From contig CAJTCE010000023.1 of assembly GCA_910574745.1 (NCBI GenBank), forward strand, positions 1-62,385: a stretch of DNA of 62,385 nt. Direction: 5' to 3'. Numbering within the stretch: the first letter of the stretch is position 1; the number at the start of each line of letters is the position of its first letter. Shown one piece after another: positions 12,201 through 17,151 of this stretch. A program made the position numbers and the translations under genes. Under the pieces are notes generated by a model. It did no database searches. It was not told the DNA's origin and saw only the letters and a program-made list of their open reading frames with translations. The DNA is from Lachnospiraceae bacterium. GTDB lineage: Bacteria; Bacillota; Clostridia; Lachnospirales; Lachnospiraceae.

Positions 12201-14164
12201 AGATTACTATATACCTTCAAATAATCTTCAACACATAGATTCCCCCCGATTTCAAAGTCATTTTCCCACTTCACTTCTCTGCAAATCAACACATCCCCGC
12301 CATAATATCCGCCGGAAACCTTCGAAGGAGACGCCAGCTGAATACAACCATGAATTCTGCTTTCCCTTTCAGATGAAATGCTCCCTTCCACCCGGGGAGC
12401 GCCTTCAAATACAACACCTGCTTCAGAAATATTTTTAATATCCAGATTGTTAATCCTCGTATCCCAATCGGTTACCCCGCTAAAATGCAGCACCTGCTTT
12501 TCATCTCCGCTTATAAGAAGCGTACTGCTTCCGCAGGCATTAAAAGTATAGTCTCTTCTGTCCTCCTGCTGGTAATAATTCCCTTTTAATTCCATGCAGC
12601 CCCTGCTAAAATATACGCCTCCGTTCTGTGTGGAGCCGTCATAAAAATCTCCCTCTACCAGAACATAGCTGTTCTCCTCACTCATATTAAGAACCGACTT
12701 CGTACCTCCGTACAAATAACTGCCGTCTTCACATATCGTTCTTTCCTGCTTCCTGTAATCTCCCTGAACGATCAGACTTCCGCCATTTACCGAAAGCATT
12801 CCCTCACTATGTATAAAATTCCCGCTGACTGTCAGGGTATGGCCATTTAAGTCCCAGCTCCCTCCCGTCATCACAAAATCCCCGGGAATCGCTTCGTCCT
12901 CAGAAAGCACATGGCTCTCCTCTGCAATTATCTCCCCCACCGACAGTTTACAACCGTTTGTAATCAGGGAATGCCACGCCCCTGCCGTCTTAAACACCAC
13001 GCCCTCTCTACTGTGGTTATTTAACTCCAGAATATGAAAAGAAGCCCCGTTAAACAATGAGACTCTCTGCTCTTCATCTCCCGATAAAATTACCTTATGA
13101 TTTCCCCTTGCGCCCGATTCGCCTTCTATGGTCACATCCTTCCTGCACTCTAAAACACCCGCCGCTAAAACCTGAGAACCTCCGTTTCTCTGATAATAAT
13201 TCCCCTGTACCAAAACATACCCTTTATCCGAATATATACCAAAGCCACAGTTATTTCCTGAAACCGTCACATCCCCCGCTATTTCCAGATTGCTGTAAAT
13301 ATTAAAATTTCCGCCTTCCTTTTCCATCAAAAGGCTTTCCCCTATTCTAAGGGGCGAATTTAATCCTGTTCCGCTTAAAACCTCTATTCCCCCGTCAAAA
13401 TAATCTTCCGTAAATTCAGTCCCGTTCCCGATTCCCAAATATCCCGTAACCCTATTTCCGTAAGAGGTTACCCGTCCCGACACATAAGGACTTCCCTCAA
13501 GAATAACCCCCTCTTCGCTTTCATTCTCTATGACCAGATTGGCAATCCGGGACCCCCTGTTCCCTCCTGCTTCCTCCATAACCAATCTCTGGACTTCATC
13601 TCCCGTCAAATACAACGTAAAAGAATTACTGGTATAAAAATTCCCCTCTTCATCCCCCGCACTCTGAACAAAATCTCCCAAAATCTCCATCCTGCCGCCA
13701 TAAATCTCTTCATTGCGCACTCCTGCTTTCATAAAAAAATCCCCGGCAACATAAAAACGATCTGCATCATCCTTCATGGATAAAATCCCTGTGCCTGAAA
13801 TTTCGCAATTCCCTTCCACACTAAGACAACCGCCGCCCAGTTCCAGTCTTCCGCCCCTTTGAATCAAATTTCCTTCCACATAAAGAGCATGATGATTTAA
13901 ATTTAAAGTACCCTCTTCCACCACCAGATCATTTACCCGCAAATCCTCTGTCAGCACATAATCCTCTTTTACCGTGACACTTTCCGCCTGTGTATCTGCA
14001 AATACTTCCCTAATCCCAATCCCCACAAAATCCGAAAAAGGCAGCATCAGGAAAGCCAACAACATCGCCAGCCCTCTCTTCAACCGCCTTTTCGTCCCTT
14101 TCTTCATCCCGTTTTTCAAAAATACCGAATCGCAAAAACTCTCCTTAAATTTCATCCCACGCAT
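245..14164 (-). CDS. Giant secreted RHS/YD-repeat protein with beta-repeat, FN3 and PKD domains
   Basis: The 4639-residue protein is probably exported and wall- or surface-associated. Residues 1-56 form a basic, then hydrophobic signal peptide ending near VFA-DT. Residues about 66-1575 are Gly/Asn-rich beta repeats (LNGHTLTV, GGSLIVQGD) arranged as four super-repeats starting near 66, 418, 813 and 1197; a recurring S-x-EGV-x-F motif marks half-units. About 1588-2530 is a string of fibronectin type III-like domains (TYTYYVIAED-type strands), then a PKD domain (WDFGDGT) at about 2559-2640 and a carboxypeptidase-regulatory-like fold to 2710. A DUF6531-like segment (DPIDITSGAF) begins near 3106, YD repeats fill about 3260-4330, and the RHS core (YYMRARYYDQDIKRFINRD ... 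DPFGL) ends near 4431. The last ~208 residues have a hydrophobic segment and a toxin-like tip from about 4560 (EAEKYAFNAI, VLGKYECGSATSYD). Start: GGGAG lies 8 bases before ATG. A polymorphic toxin or adhesin role is inferred from the RHS family. Confidence 0.9.
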   Translation of the reverse strand: MRGMKFKESFCDSVFLKNGMKKGTKRRLKRGLAMLLAFLMLPFSDFVGIGIREVFADTQAESVTVKEDYVLTEDLRVNDLVVEEGTLNLNHHALYVEGNLIQRGGRLELGGGCLSVEGNCEISGTGILSMKDDADRFYVAGDFFMKAGVRNEEIYGGRMEILGDFVQSAGDEEGNFYTSNSFTLYLTGDEVQRLVMEEAGGNRGSRIANLVIENESEEGVILEGSPYVSGRVTSYGNRVTGYLGIGNGTEFTEDYFDGGIEVLSGTGLNSPLRIGESLLMEKEGGNFNIYSNLEIAGDVTVSGNNCGFGIYSDKGYVLVQGNYYQRNGGSQVLAAGVLECRKDVTIEGESGARGNHKVILSGDEEQRVSLFNGASFHILELNNHSREGVVFKTAGAWHSLITNGCKLSVGEIIAEESHVLSEDEAIPGDFVMTGGSWDLNGHTLTVSGNFIHSEGMLSVNGGSLIVQGDYRKQERTICEDGSYLYGGTKSVLNMSEENSYVLVEGDFYDGSTQNGGVYFSRGCMELKGNYYQQEDRRDYTFNACGSSTLLISGDEKQVLHFSGVTDWDTRINNLDIKNISEAGVVFEGAPRVEGSISSERESRIHGCIQLASPSKVSGGYYGGDVLICREVKWENDFEIGGNLCVEDYLKVYSNLTVDGNVYIRDVESGYKQGGSLYGQLYVFQGNLHIKGNLEAESKLSSTGICMMGSSAYALVEGDYRVLDAKFGTSQQEGILEIKGDVDIRRQLYGNSRFKLVLGGDKKQNVFIGDDPRDLVIELKNRSEEGVCLENIFGVSQWILNDCNLTYQGISCMTGYTLTEDTKLSGDVVLIGGIMALNGHKLEITGDLIQMSGRMILGGGTLSVGGSFFMGEFREEAPDEDFASNGTLELYTDEDHIVVGKNFSVNITGLQFGAWSNGVIEVHGDVDFNNGFGGNANATSYFNGLYRLTLLLNGEEKQTVTYHYYEYTKNMCLKNIAIDNQSEGGVVFVNTPQIAGEIVDNPQNHVEGNIKILSTAQLSEGYFGGGLNVEKLIVSGDTRIGGDVIISGNNTISVGHELIIGGNLDLSGTLDIAHGSLQIGGNLTVKDSGKGLKMSNEDDYVLVGGNYLKTSDTTSLMNQGTLEVKGDYTEKYDSSYGNGHRLVLSGEGLQRIQNHGHFHVIELNNHSSEGVFSKRRLDVDQLILNGCKLTIGDEESISGFTLNEDYVAAGDLYLVDGTLDLNGYTLTVQGDLILQEGEIVFHHGSLIVEGNFRQQTRDKTEDGYEYSESFGHLYMDEADDYLCVKKDSYFMPPSDGVGNIKGTIELLGNLETDGGTALSLDGDLVFSGKEKQKIGGGKWITTNNLIISNESLEGVEFAAYVRVNGTVDDSLWKAGGNGGVCIRDFGQLKDGAFGGNVTFGAYTAYDSNIKLQNDLDIRGTLLFDYYGGSVNIIRCGNHTISVGKLILNSNLYVEEAKLYIAGDLLVQWSGSLNMDKEEGRLSVNGDVLFCGRNVSYLSEGVMELAGNFTQQYSERSFTAAGNHKTILKGGPEGRGGDIQRVHFDAPSLNRFHILVLTNDLYTNYEFDTVPEEIADEVVYLSAAIVYPRPVTEIIATEVTAYGVTLEFDGTWTDGEAAGFEIYRDGVRVGTTGMRSYRDTGLNGGQTYTYTVYSYNGDRICAKESPSLQITTSADMEPPEKIKNLQVTERTGSTITLSWDKGRDNVGVEKYYLYRNGKLVYEGGAENYEDKGLEEKTVYTYYVIAEDRSENRSEKSDETDGVVFVPEIISVTPEDYGVIGGEQISLEVTFSGEGKSSGNSVKIEYYDTDYLEWRPVTKTALGQKETGVEVHRVSCVWNLSALNQDRDVDVRFTLKDKAGNSSEKIVTYTVDREPPYAPENVEVMDIGGTVIISWDKGGSADCEGYELYRKQEGMEDHLVADISGKNSTWYEDDSMTEGVEYRYYVRAYDAFHQLSEPAESLTITVAADTKAPRVTLVTPDPGRVGGITSLTLEGKDNRGVSRFLLHIRQNGEEEWKELATVRANQNTAVYQWDTKQHEEGTYYVKVTAVDFAGNESSDLIMRRYEIDNTGIAKIRLSECTAGSTGILLTWEDVTEEDFEYFKVEELKDGSFVEIKRVSDALFVQIENLEPLSTHTYRVTGVDNLGNCGEPSEEITLTTSDDMTAPSITGINPVSSDYGDKINLSMTVKDNGSIAVGVFSYSIDGENFTELARISAKGENAENIYYLWDTSKVLEGEVIVRFEAYDAAGNHNMLYEEKQIENIYRIDHTPPEKVTGLSVTGEEGVIGLNWDQVSGNDIASYRIYRAVEGQNLFTCIDGNVKTIGYYDTNVKEKVTYIYQIEAVDKAGNVSEKSDRVYGTVRADDIAPEVTGIGPEGGILGSHARLEVLALDNAGLALVELEYRKADTADAWQAIESLPAAGREYYRKVSWDTKDLEEGCVYEVRARAKDRWGNISEYKYQRYTFDLTAPAPTLLHTESGSFRIELDYTQNTEEDFLHYQIYRKKYGEEDYTCIQESTETSFVDELEDTKSVYYYKIRAYDIYGNYSESNIEANHASFIDDIAPVAMLPETIDGMEGEGITFDGVLSTDNIRIGRYEWDFGDGTTAVGVRPEHVYEEEGNYTVSLTVSDAAGNKDTATTTVSVGNKTKNGTIKLQVTNKSGVGIPGAYVYVKTGDGDNDFKKLNCDSRGYVDIVGEAGYYEISAFAGGYLPGDSHFQLYANEKMPCNITLDRGELVTGTMTSKRLSIEEMIAKGVNLSDPGNYHTYEFQITLRFAESPYAIPIATTAVMDGNVKYLGHFGNDLHRVQAGIFPYKKTPAETEWEDSGEEIETALIYLETTQSIRWMKDMYEVSLGVVNNAGSGFTIHDASAALELPLGLSLARTASGEGVVYKMGSIAGKDSKKASWIVRGDASGTYQVAARFYGTMSPFEACVSARFTSNLECDVQTGEGLEIIVHPEDAYYPGEKYYIQFEVINKSGKPFYNVKTSFGQFEQAVPVFEWIVKDWNTKEIIEYERYEGMDYHITDISQKSVPVLYGGERLECGILPPGGRLYGTYCITAGGDEEKYYRYVDGFVKGLTGKNLGVRVAISSIESHVVKYLLYMDQKTKTLYGDPIDITSGAFLQDISSFSVDGSTSLLLGMHYNSTMASYKGECGYGWSHDYEQHIEDHGSFMNLYFGPYAWTTFVSREAGEHVVYGKILNDTVYIDSEAVYEDTFYPSSKALEGWSLLRIEEGYEVTSKDKDVYFFDKEGRLSGIKSQGGKSISIRYAEGQMILKDDVSGKQLYIFYNEEGMIERIADDSGREAVITYNGDDLVSFTNADGQKTAFVYDGSHHLIYGADANDIPYVENTYDEMGRVLTQKEGGSGTKAMLSYEETSDGELTVHVRNHNGESRSVTTNSKGEKIRETDEAGAITEYAYDDVGNLLTETDNEGNVVNYVYDEEGKLISYTNKAGEITGLSYDANGYVASVMEEDGTGTCFTYDEAGSLLREISPLGAVTRYAYDEKGNAVRQVVDGLGTITMTYEGGLLTGITDYNGGLTSFGYDEWGNRCLQTDAMGNSMEAVYDETGKILLEKGFDGTVTAYTYDAKGQKIEETVTGEDGKTRTVRYGYDGMGRVADVTNEAGTTAYTYDGEGNTTSITYPDGSRDTFVYDKTSNQIKAVTASGMTTEYTYDSLGNKITEKTGDSLMSYEYDGEGRIRKIVQPTGEEIVYTYDKRGNCLTETDGRGNSYVYTYDAASNLTSSTDPLGNKTSYTYDIYGRCIKVTDPKGNSTAYAYDGNGNCIRQTNAAGTVTEMTYDARNRLIKTTEKTSEGENVTSFTYDKAGRVTAVTDGEGNTVHAAYDSFGNLTSLTDAEGNQLENNTYDSRGQLVFATDGLGNTTAYSYDRAGNITEIVECLNSGAETVKSYTYDADGRILACVDEEGGRTAQTYDAKGNVVAVSDPMGGTSTYSYDSMNRVTEIVNAIGVKDTYTYNAEGLLSESRNGKGEKTSYTYDEAGRISSRKDKEGTIRYTYDENGNVLTVTDKKGTISRTYDCLNRVTDVTDYQGNTISYGYDELGNRISITYPGGEKVRYSYDKAGNLLAVTDAQGGITRYAYDKNGRLILTERADGSREMRAYDGLGQLKTLKDETKTGEVISDLAYEYDGRGNIVGISGMEAGLAGSVSDGEAEEAAFVLPVSIAMTYDADNRLLTYNGRSVEYDACGNMSKGPLNGGMAEFTYDCRNRLVKVKEEDGRTTVYEYDAEDIRTASVTGGVRTEYITDRETVYSQVLVKTSYGKNVFGVYNEERERITYTYGAGLINERRAGGEEYIYHYNHLGSAVAITDGNGEIVFRIVYGTYGELYDIRNAGGVSLLTAETAEGCTAAEVGYALGMEYLYNGQYGVSTGGNGLYYMRARYYDQDIKRFINRDILSGNIGNSQSLNRYCYVQGNPVSLTDPFGLCPTRAEVYKNRALKWLHTALDVGGFFWDGFDVVNVLLYHFEGRDTEAAITLLCLLPVMGNFLAIPVRLTLKLGDNAGEALIKFGKKYLPDLMENGSRFLNWAGGKIDDVWRWIQKKLGKAGVEGGSKILTIEEAEKYAFNAIKGPNNADAVVLGKYECGSATSYDAVAKDIGAQYFNLDNWDELSLQYSTDEIWKINERFLGNR

Positions 14165-14416
14165 GTTTTTTCTCCCGCCTCATAAAATCATTTCCGGCAA
14201 ATCCTCTCCTATTTACCGGTTATTTCTCCCTTAAGGCAAATTATAACAAAAAAAACACACATTCTTACTTTTAGAGAACGAATTAAGTGAATTTGGGCCT
14301 GAACTGCAATTTTTTGCCCAAAACCCCCTAATTTCCCTCATTCGTTTCCCCCATTCATCCATTCACCCCCTACTCCAAACACTTCCGACACTCCAAAAAA
14401 ATCTCAAAGCCGAACA
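14165..14416 (-). promoter_or_regulatory. Upstream region and likely extended -10 promoter of the RHS gene
   Basis: No gene is seen in this AT-rich stretch. On the minus strand an extended -10 element TGTTATAAT has its TATAAT at 14240-14245, about 75 bases before the RHS start; no good -35 is visible. Further upstream, at about 14290-14320, lie TGCA-N6-GCCCAAA and a nearby TTTTGGGC, which loosely resemble the repeat in front of agrD. Confidence 0.45.
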
Positions 14417-14452
14417 GAAAAAACGCCGGCACAGTCAAAAACTGACTGTGCC
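14417..14452 (-). terminator. Rho-independent terminator after the Fe-S pair
   Basis: A perfect 10-bp stem GGCACAGTCA / TGACTGTGCC with a 5-base loop (14428-14452) is followed on the minus strand by a T-rich run at 14417-14423. It lies 20 bases past the SufB/D-like stop codon. Confidence 0.9.
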
Positions 14453-14472
14453 GTTTCCCCGGTTATCCTCCA

Positions 14473-15390
14473 TCACTTTAAAAACCCGTTAATAATCTGC
14501 TCCTCCGCCTCTGCCTCCGTCAGCCCCAGCGTCATCAGCTTGATCAACTGCTCTCCCGCAATCTTCCCGATGGCCGCCTCATGAATCAGGGCCGCGTCAA
14601 TATCATTAGCCGTCAGCTCCGGAATGGCGCTGACGCTGGCGTCATCCATAATGATCGCATCACACTCCGTATGACCGCTGCAACGGTTATTCCCGTTAAT
14701 CCTGCTCCTGAAAATCTGATGGGACTCCTCCTTTGCCACCGAGCGGGAAACCACATTGGCGCTGGAATCCTCCCCGTCCATATCCACCGTAAAATCCGTC
14801 TCCGCATACTGGCTTCCATGGGTCATGAGCTTCTCGTGAATCGTCAGGGAAGCCCCCTTTAAAAGCTTTGCACTGGTTACCCTTTTGGTAGAATCGATTC
14901 CCCGGATCTGGACCGTCTCCATATCCATGGAAGCTCCTTCCTCCAGAGTCATCTCCGTAACAGGATTCATAATGCGCTCTCCCCTGCCGTCTCCCTGACC
15001 GTAATGCTTCTCCACATAACGCACCTTGGAATTTTTCCCGATAAAGAAACGATGGATGCCGCTGTGCTCGCTTGCCGCATCGCCTCCGTTGTGGATTCCG
15101 CAGCCTGCTACAATGGTAACGTCGCAATCCTCTCCAATATGAAAATCATTGTATACGCTTTCCTTTAACCCCGACTGGCTGAGCACAACCGGAATATGCA
15201 CGCTTTCCTTTTTGGTGCCGGGCTTTATGATAATGTCAATCCCCGACACATCCGTTTTGGTCACAATATCTATATTTTCCGTCACATTTCTGCCCGCCAT
15301 GGCGCCGTTTGCCCTGATGTTATAAGCGCCCTGGGGAACCTCATGAAGTCCGGCGATTTCCTCTAATAAAGTCTGTTGTATCTGATCCAT
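14473..15390 (-). CDS. SufB/SufD-family Fe-S assembly scaffold (SMS-type)
   Basis: The 305-residue protein belongs to the SufB/SufD family: a right-handed beta-helix scaffold that works with the ATPase SufC to build Fe-S clusters in the cytosol. The match rests on the C-terminal half: SRSVAKEESHQIFRSRI, then GHTECDAIIMDD and PELTANDIDAALIHEAAIG, the usual SufB/D core with an invariant-type Cys and Glu. It is much shorter than SufB of the full SUF operon (about 470 residues), and no sufD, sufS or sufU is adjacent. That fits the two-gene SUF-like minimal system (SmsC-SmsB). It follows sufC by 16 bases on the same strand and ends at a strong terminator, so the two genes form a closed unit. Family assignment is firm; the SMS label is inference from size and context. 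Confidence 0.88.
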   Translation of the reverse strand: MDQIQQTLLEEIAGLHEVPQGAYNIRANGAMAGRNVTENIDIVTKTDVSGIDIIIKPGTKKESVHIPVVLSQSGLKESVYNDFHIGEDCDVTIVAGCGIHNGGDAASEHSGIHRFFIGKNSKVRYVEKHYGQGDGRGERIMNPVTEMTLEEGASMDMETVQIRGIDSTKRVTSAKLLKGASLTIHEKLMTHGSQYAETDFTVDMDGEDSSANVVSRSVAKEESHQIFRSRINGNNRCSGHTECDAIIMDDASVSAIPELTANDIDAALIHEAAIGKIAGEQLIKLMTLGLTEAEAEEQIINGFLK

Positions 15391-15406
15391 TGTCCTTCCC
15401 TCCGTT

Positions 15407-16129
15407 CTACATCTTATCCTTTAATATATTGCAGGGGCCACTTCCGCCCTCTCCAAGTATCAGGGGCATGATTTCCTCTTTGCTGCCCTCCGCCTTTACC
15501 TGACCGTTTGCAATTAAAATAATACGGTCCGCAATATCCAGAATTCTTTCCTGATGGGAAATAATCATAATGGAACCGTTGATTTTTTCGTACATTTTTT
15601 CAAATACCTTAATAAGGCTGTTAAAGCTCCACAAATCAATTCCCGCCTCCGGCTCATCAAAAACAGAAAGCTTTGTTCCCCTGGCAAGAATCATGGCAAT
15701 CTCTATCCGCTTCAGCTCTCCTCCCGATAAGGAATCGTTAACCTCTCTTCCGATATAATCCCTTGCGCACAATCCCACCTCCGATAAAATTTCGCAGGCC
15801 TCGCTCATGGAAAGCTTTTTACCCGACGCTAACATGATCAAATCCTTTACCGTAATGCCTTTAAAGCGTACCGGCTGCTGAAAGGCAAAGCTGATTCCCG
15901 CATTTGCCCTTTCCGTAATGCCCATGTCCGTAATATCCTGACCGTCAAAGAAGACGTTTCCCGATGTGGGAGTAATAATCCCTGCAATAATCTTTGCCAG
16001 GGTTGACTTTCCACCGCCGTTAGGTCCGGTTAACGCCACAAAGCGTTCCTTTATGGTTAGATTAATATCTCTTATGATTTCTTTATTTCCATCCTTAACC
16101 AGGTATGAAATATTTTTTAATTCAAGCAT
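15407..16129 (-). CDS. sufC: SufC-type ABC ATPase for Fe-S assembly
   Basis: This 240-residue cytosolic ABC ATPase lacks membrane segments. Visible motifs are Walker A GPNGGGKST (35-43), a Q-loop near 84, the signature LSGGELKR (134-141), Walker B LSVFDEPEAG (Asp158-Glu159) and the switch His in ISHQE (192). The FDEPEAGID form and the late signature are typical of SufC rather than import ATPases. It powers the SufB/D-type scaffold encoded immediately downstream. GGAGGAG lies at normal distance before the ATG. It begins a two-gene operon just after the agrB terminator. Confidence 0.92.
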   Translation of the reverse strand: MLELKNISYLVKDGNKEIIRDINLTIKERFVALTGPNGGGKSTLAKIIAGIITPTSGNVFFDGQDITDMGITERANAGISFAFQQPVRFKGITVKDLIMLASGKKLSMSEACEILSEVGLCARDYIGREVNDSLSGGELKRIEIAMILARGTKLSVFDEPEAGIDLWSFNSLIKVFEKMYEKINGSIMIISHQERILDIADRIILIANGQVKAEGSKEEIMPLILGEGGSGPCNILKDKM

Positions 16130-16193
16130 TTATTTCTCCTCCATGCATCAATCCGTTCACTATGCAAAATTTACCTTTGCCGAACCAATTCCT

Positions 16194-16199
16194 ATTATA
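16194..16199 (-). promoter_or_regulatory. Likely -10 box of the suf pair
   Basis: TATAAT on the minus strand lies about 65 bases before the sufC start and 27 bases beyond the agrB terminator stem. No clear -35 box is visible. Confidence 0.45.
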
Positions 16200-16218
16200 C
16201 ACAAGTTATTGGAAAAAT

Positions 16219-16269
16219 AAAATAAAAAAAGAGAGCCCTGCTCTTTTACCATTACAGTTCTCTCTTTTT
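16219..16269 (-). terminator. Terminator of the agr operon
   Basis: The stem AAAAAGAGAG / CTCTCTTTTT (16226-16235 and 16260-16269) overlaps the agrB stop codon and is followed by an AT-rich T run. The 24-base loop is long. Confidence 0.6.
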
Positions 16270-16885
16270 ACCTATTAATCAACTTATGGATTTTTTCTTC
16301 TTTATATCCCTGTTTTTTCCTTTGGATGCGCACTGATAACAGGGAAAAAACAACGAATAGGTGTACCAGCATAATCGTAATGCCGGCCTTTTCTCTTCCT
16401 GTCGCATAGAGTATCGCCATAATCATTAATTCAACCGCATAGAATACCCGGGCATATATAGCATAAACCTGTTTTTCACGGTTACTTAGGGGTTTATAAG
16501 CCGAATCCACCGGAACGTGGCAGATATAGTAACCTGTTAAAACTACTTCGCACAGAAAGAACACCCCCGAGGGTAGGTGCAGCACCCACAGCCATTCAGA
16601 AAGCCCGATAACAAAAACCAAAGCCGCATTGGAAATGACTGCGCATCTTAAGGGTGTTGAAGCGTGGTATCCACCGCCAAAGCTTCGAAGAGGAATAACC
16701 GATATTAAAAAAATGAGGGTGGTTTGCAGGGCTCCTGTCAGTATCCCAATGAGTCCTGCAATTATCAGGTTAAGTCCCCATTCGAACAGTATCATATAGC
16801 CGTACCGGTAGACCTCCGCCTCTTCTTCTGCAATGATTCCCGCACCAATCTGTTTTTCTATCAGGCGTTCTAAAAGCTGTTTCAT
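16268..16885 (-). CDS. agrB: AgrB-like peptide-processing protease
   Basis: This 205-residue integral membrane protein has about five or six hydrophobic segments. AgrB is a cysteine endopeptidase that trims the C-terminal tail of AgrD and forms the thiolactone ring. The catalytic pair is present: His74 in RSFGGGYHAS and Cys81 in LRC, seven residues apart as in staphylococcal AgrB (His77/Cys84). A Lys/Arg-rich tail follows the last membrane segment. The gene starts 7 bases after the agrD stop codon, and the only ribosome-binding-like AAGAAGG lies inside agrD, so translation is probably coupled. A terminator overlaps its stop codon. Confidence 0.95.
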   Translation of the reverse strand: MKQLLERLIEKQIGAGIIAEEEAEVYRYGYMILFEWGLNLIIAGLIGILTGALQTTLIFLISVIPLRSFGGGYHASTPLRCAVISNAALVFVIGLSEWLWVLHLPSGVFFLCEVVLTGYYICHVPVDSAYKPLSNREKQVYAIYARVFYAVELMIMAILYATGREKAGITIMLVHLFVVFSLLSVRIQRKKQGYKEEKIHKLINR

Positions 16886-16892
16886 TGTTTTC

Positions 16893-17048
16893 TTATTTTA
16901 CCTTCTTAAATTTGTTGGCAGCTTCCGGGAATTCGGGCTGATGGCACAGCCATAAACATGCAGAATTAGCCGTTGATTTAACAGCCTTTAATGCCAGTGT
17001 GTTAACCATTCCCAATGTTTTTGCACTGATATCTTTTTTAAGCTCCAT
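16893..17048 (-). CDS. agrD: AgrD-like cyclic lactone autoinducer precursor
   Basis: This 51-residue ORF is absent from ORF lists with a 60-residue cutoff. It begins MELKKDISAKTLG, continues with an amphipathic Lys-containing leader, and ends ACLWLCHQPEFPE plus a basic tail (AANKFKKVK). The Cys-x4-HQP-x-x-P pattern marks the clostridial cyclic lactone autoinducer family, in which AgrB cuts just before or near the HQP segment and closes a thiolactone on Cys (here Cys31). The predicted ring is CLWLC, closely resembling the CLWFT ring known for Clostridium perfringens. AAGGAGGT lies 8 bases before the ATG; an alternative ATG 5 bases upstream would sit too close to it. The gene lies between the sensor kinase and agrB. 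Confidence 0.93.
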   Translation of the reverse strand: MELKKDISAKTLGMVNTLALKAVKSTANSACLWLCHQPEFPEAANKFKKVK

Positions 17049-17078
17049 CTCATTTTACCTCCTTAAGTTGATACCCCG

Positions 17079-17147
17079 ATGATACATGAAAATCCGAATA
17101 AATTGTCATTTTCGGCAATTTTTGCAGTATTTTGGGCGATTTTTGCA
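17079..17147 (-). promoter_or_regulatory. agrD promoter with 21-bp-period direct repeats (LytTR-type operator)
   Basis: Two direct repeats at 17108-17126 and 17129-17147 match at 17 of 19 positions and start exactly 21 bp apart. On the coding strand they read TGCAAAAATTGCCGAAAAT and TGCAAAAATCGCCCAAAAT. They abut a weak -35 (ATGACA, 17104-17109) separated by 19 bp from a -10 TATCAT (17079-17084). LytTR regulators such as AgrA bind direct repeats spaced two helical turns apart next to promoters with over-long spacers, so this is a good candidate for autoinduction by the response regulator at 18481. Confidence 0.7.
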
Positions 17148-17151
17148 AAAA

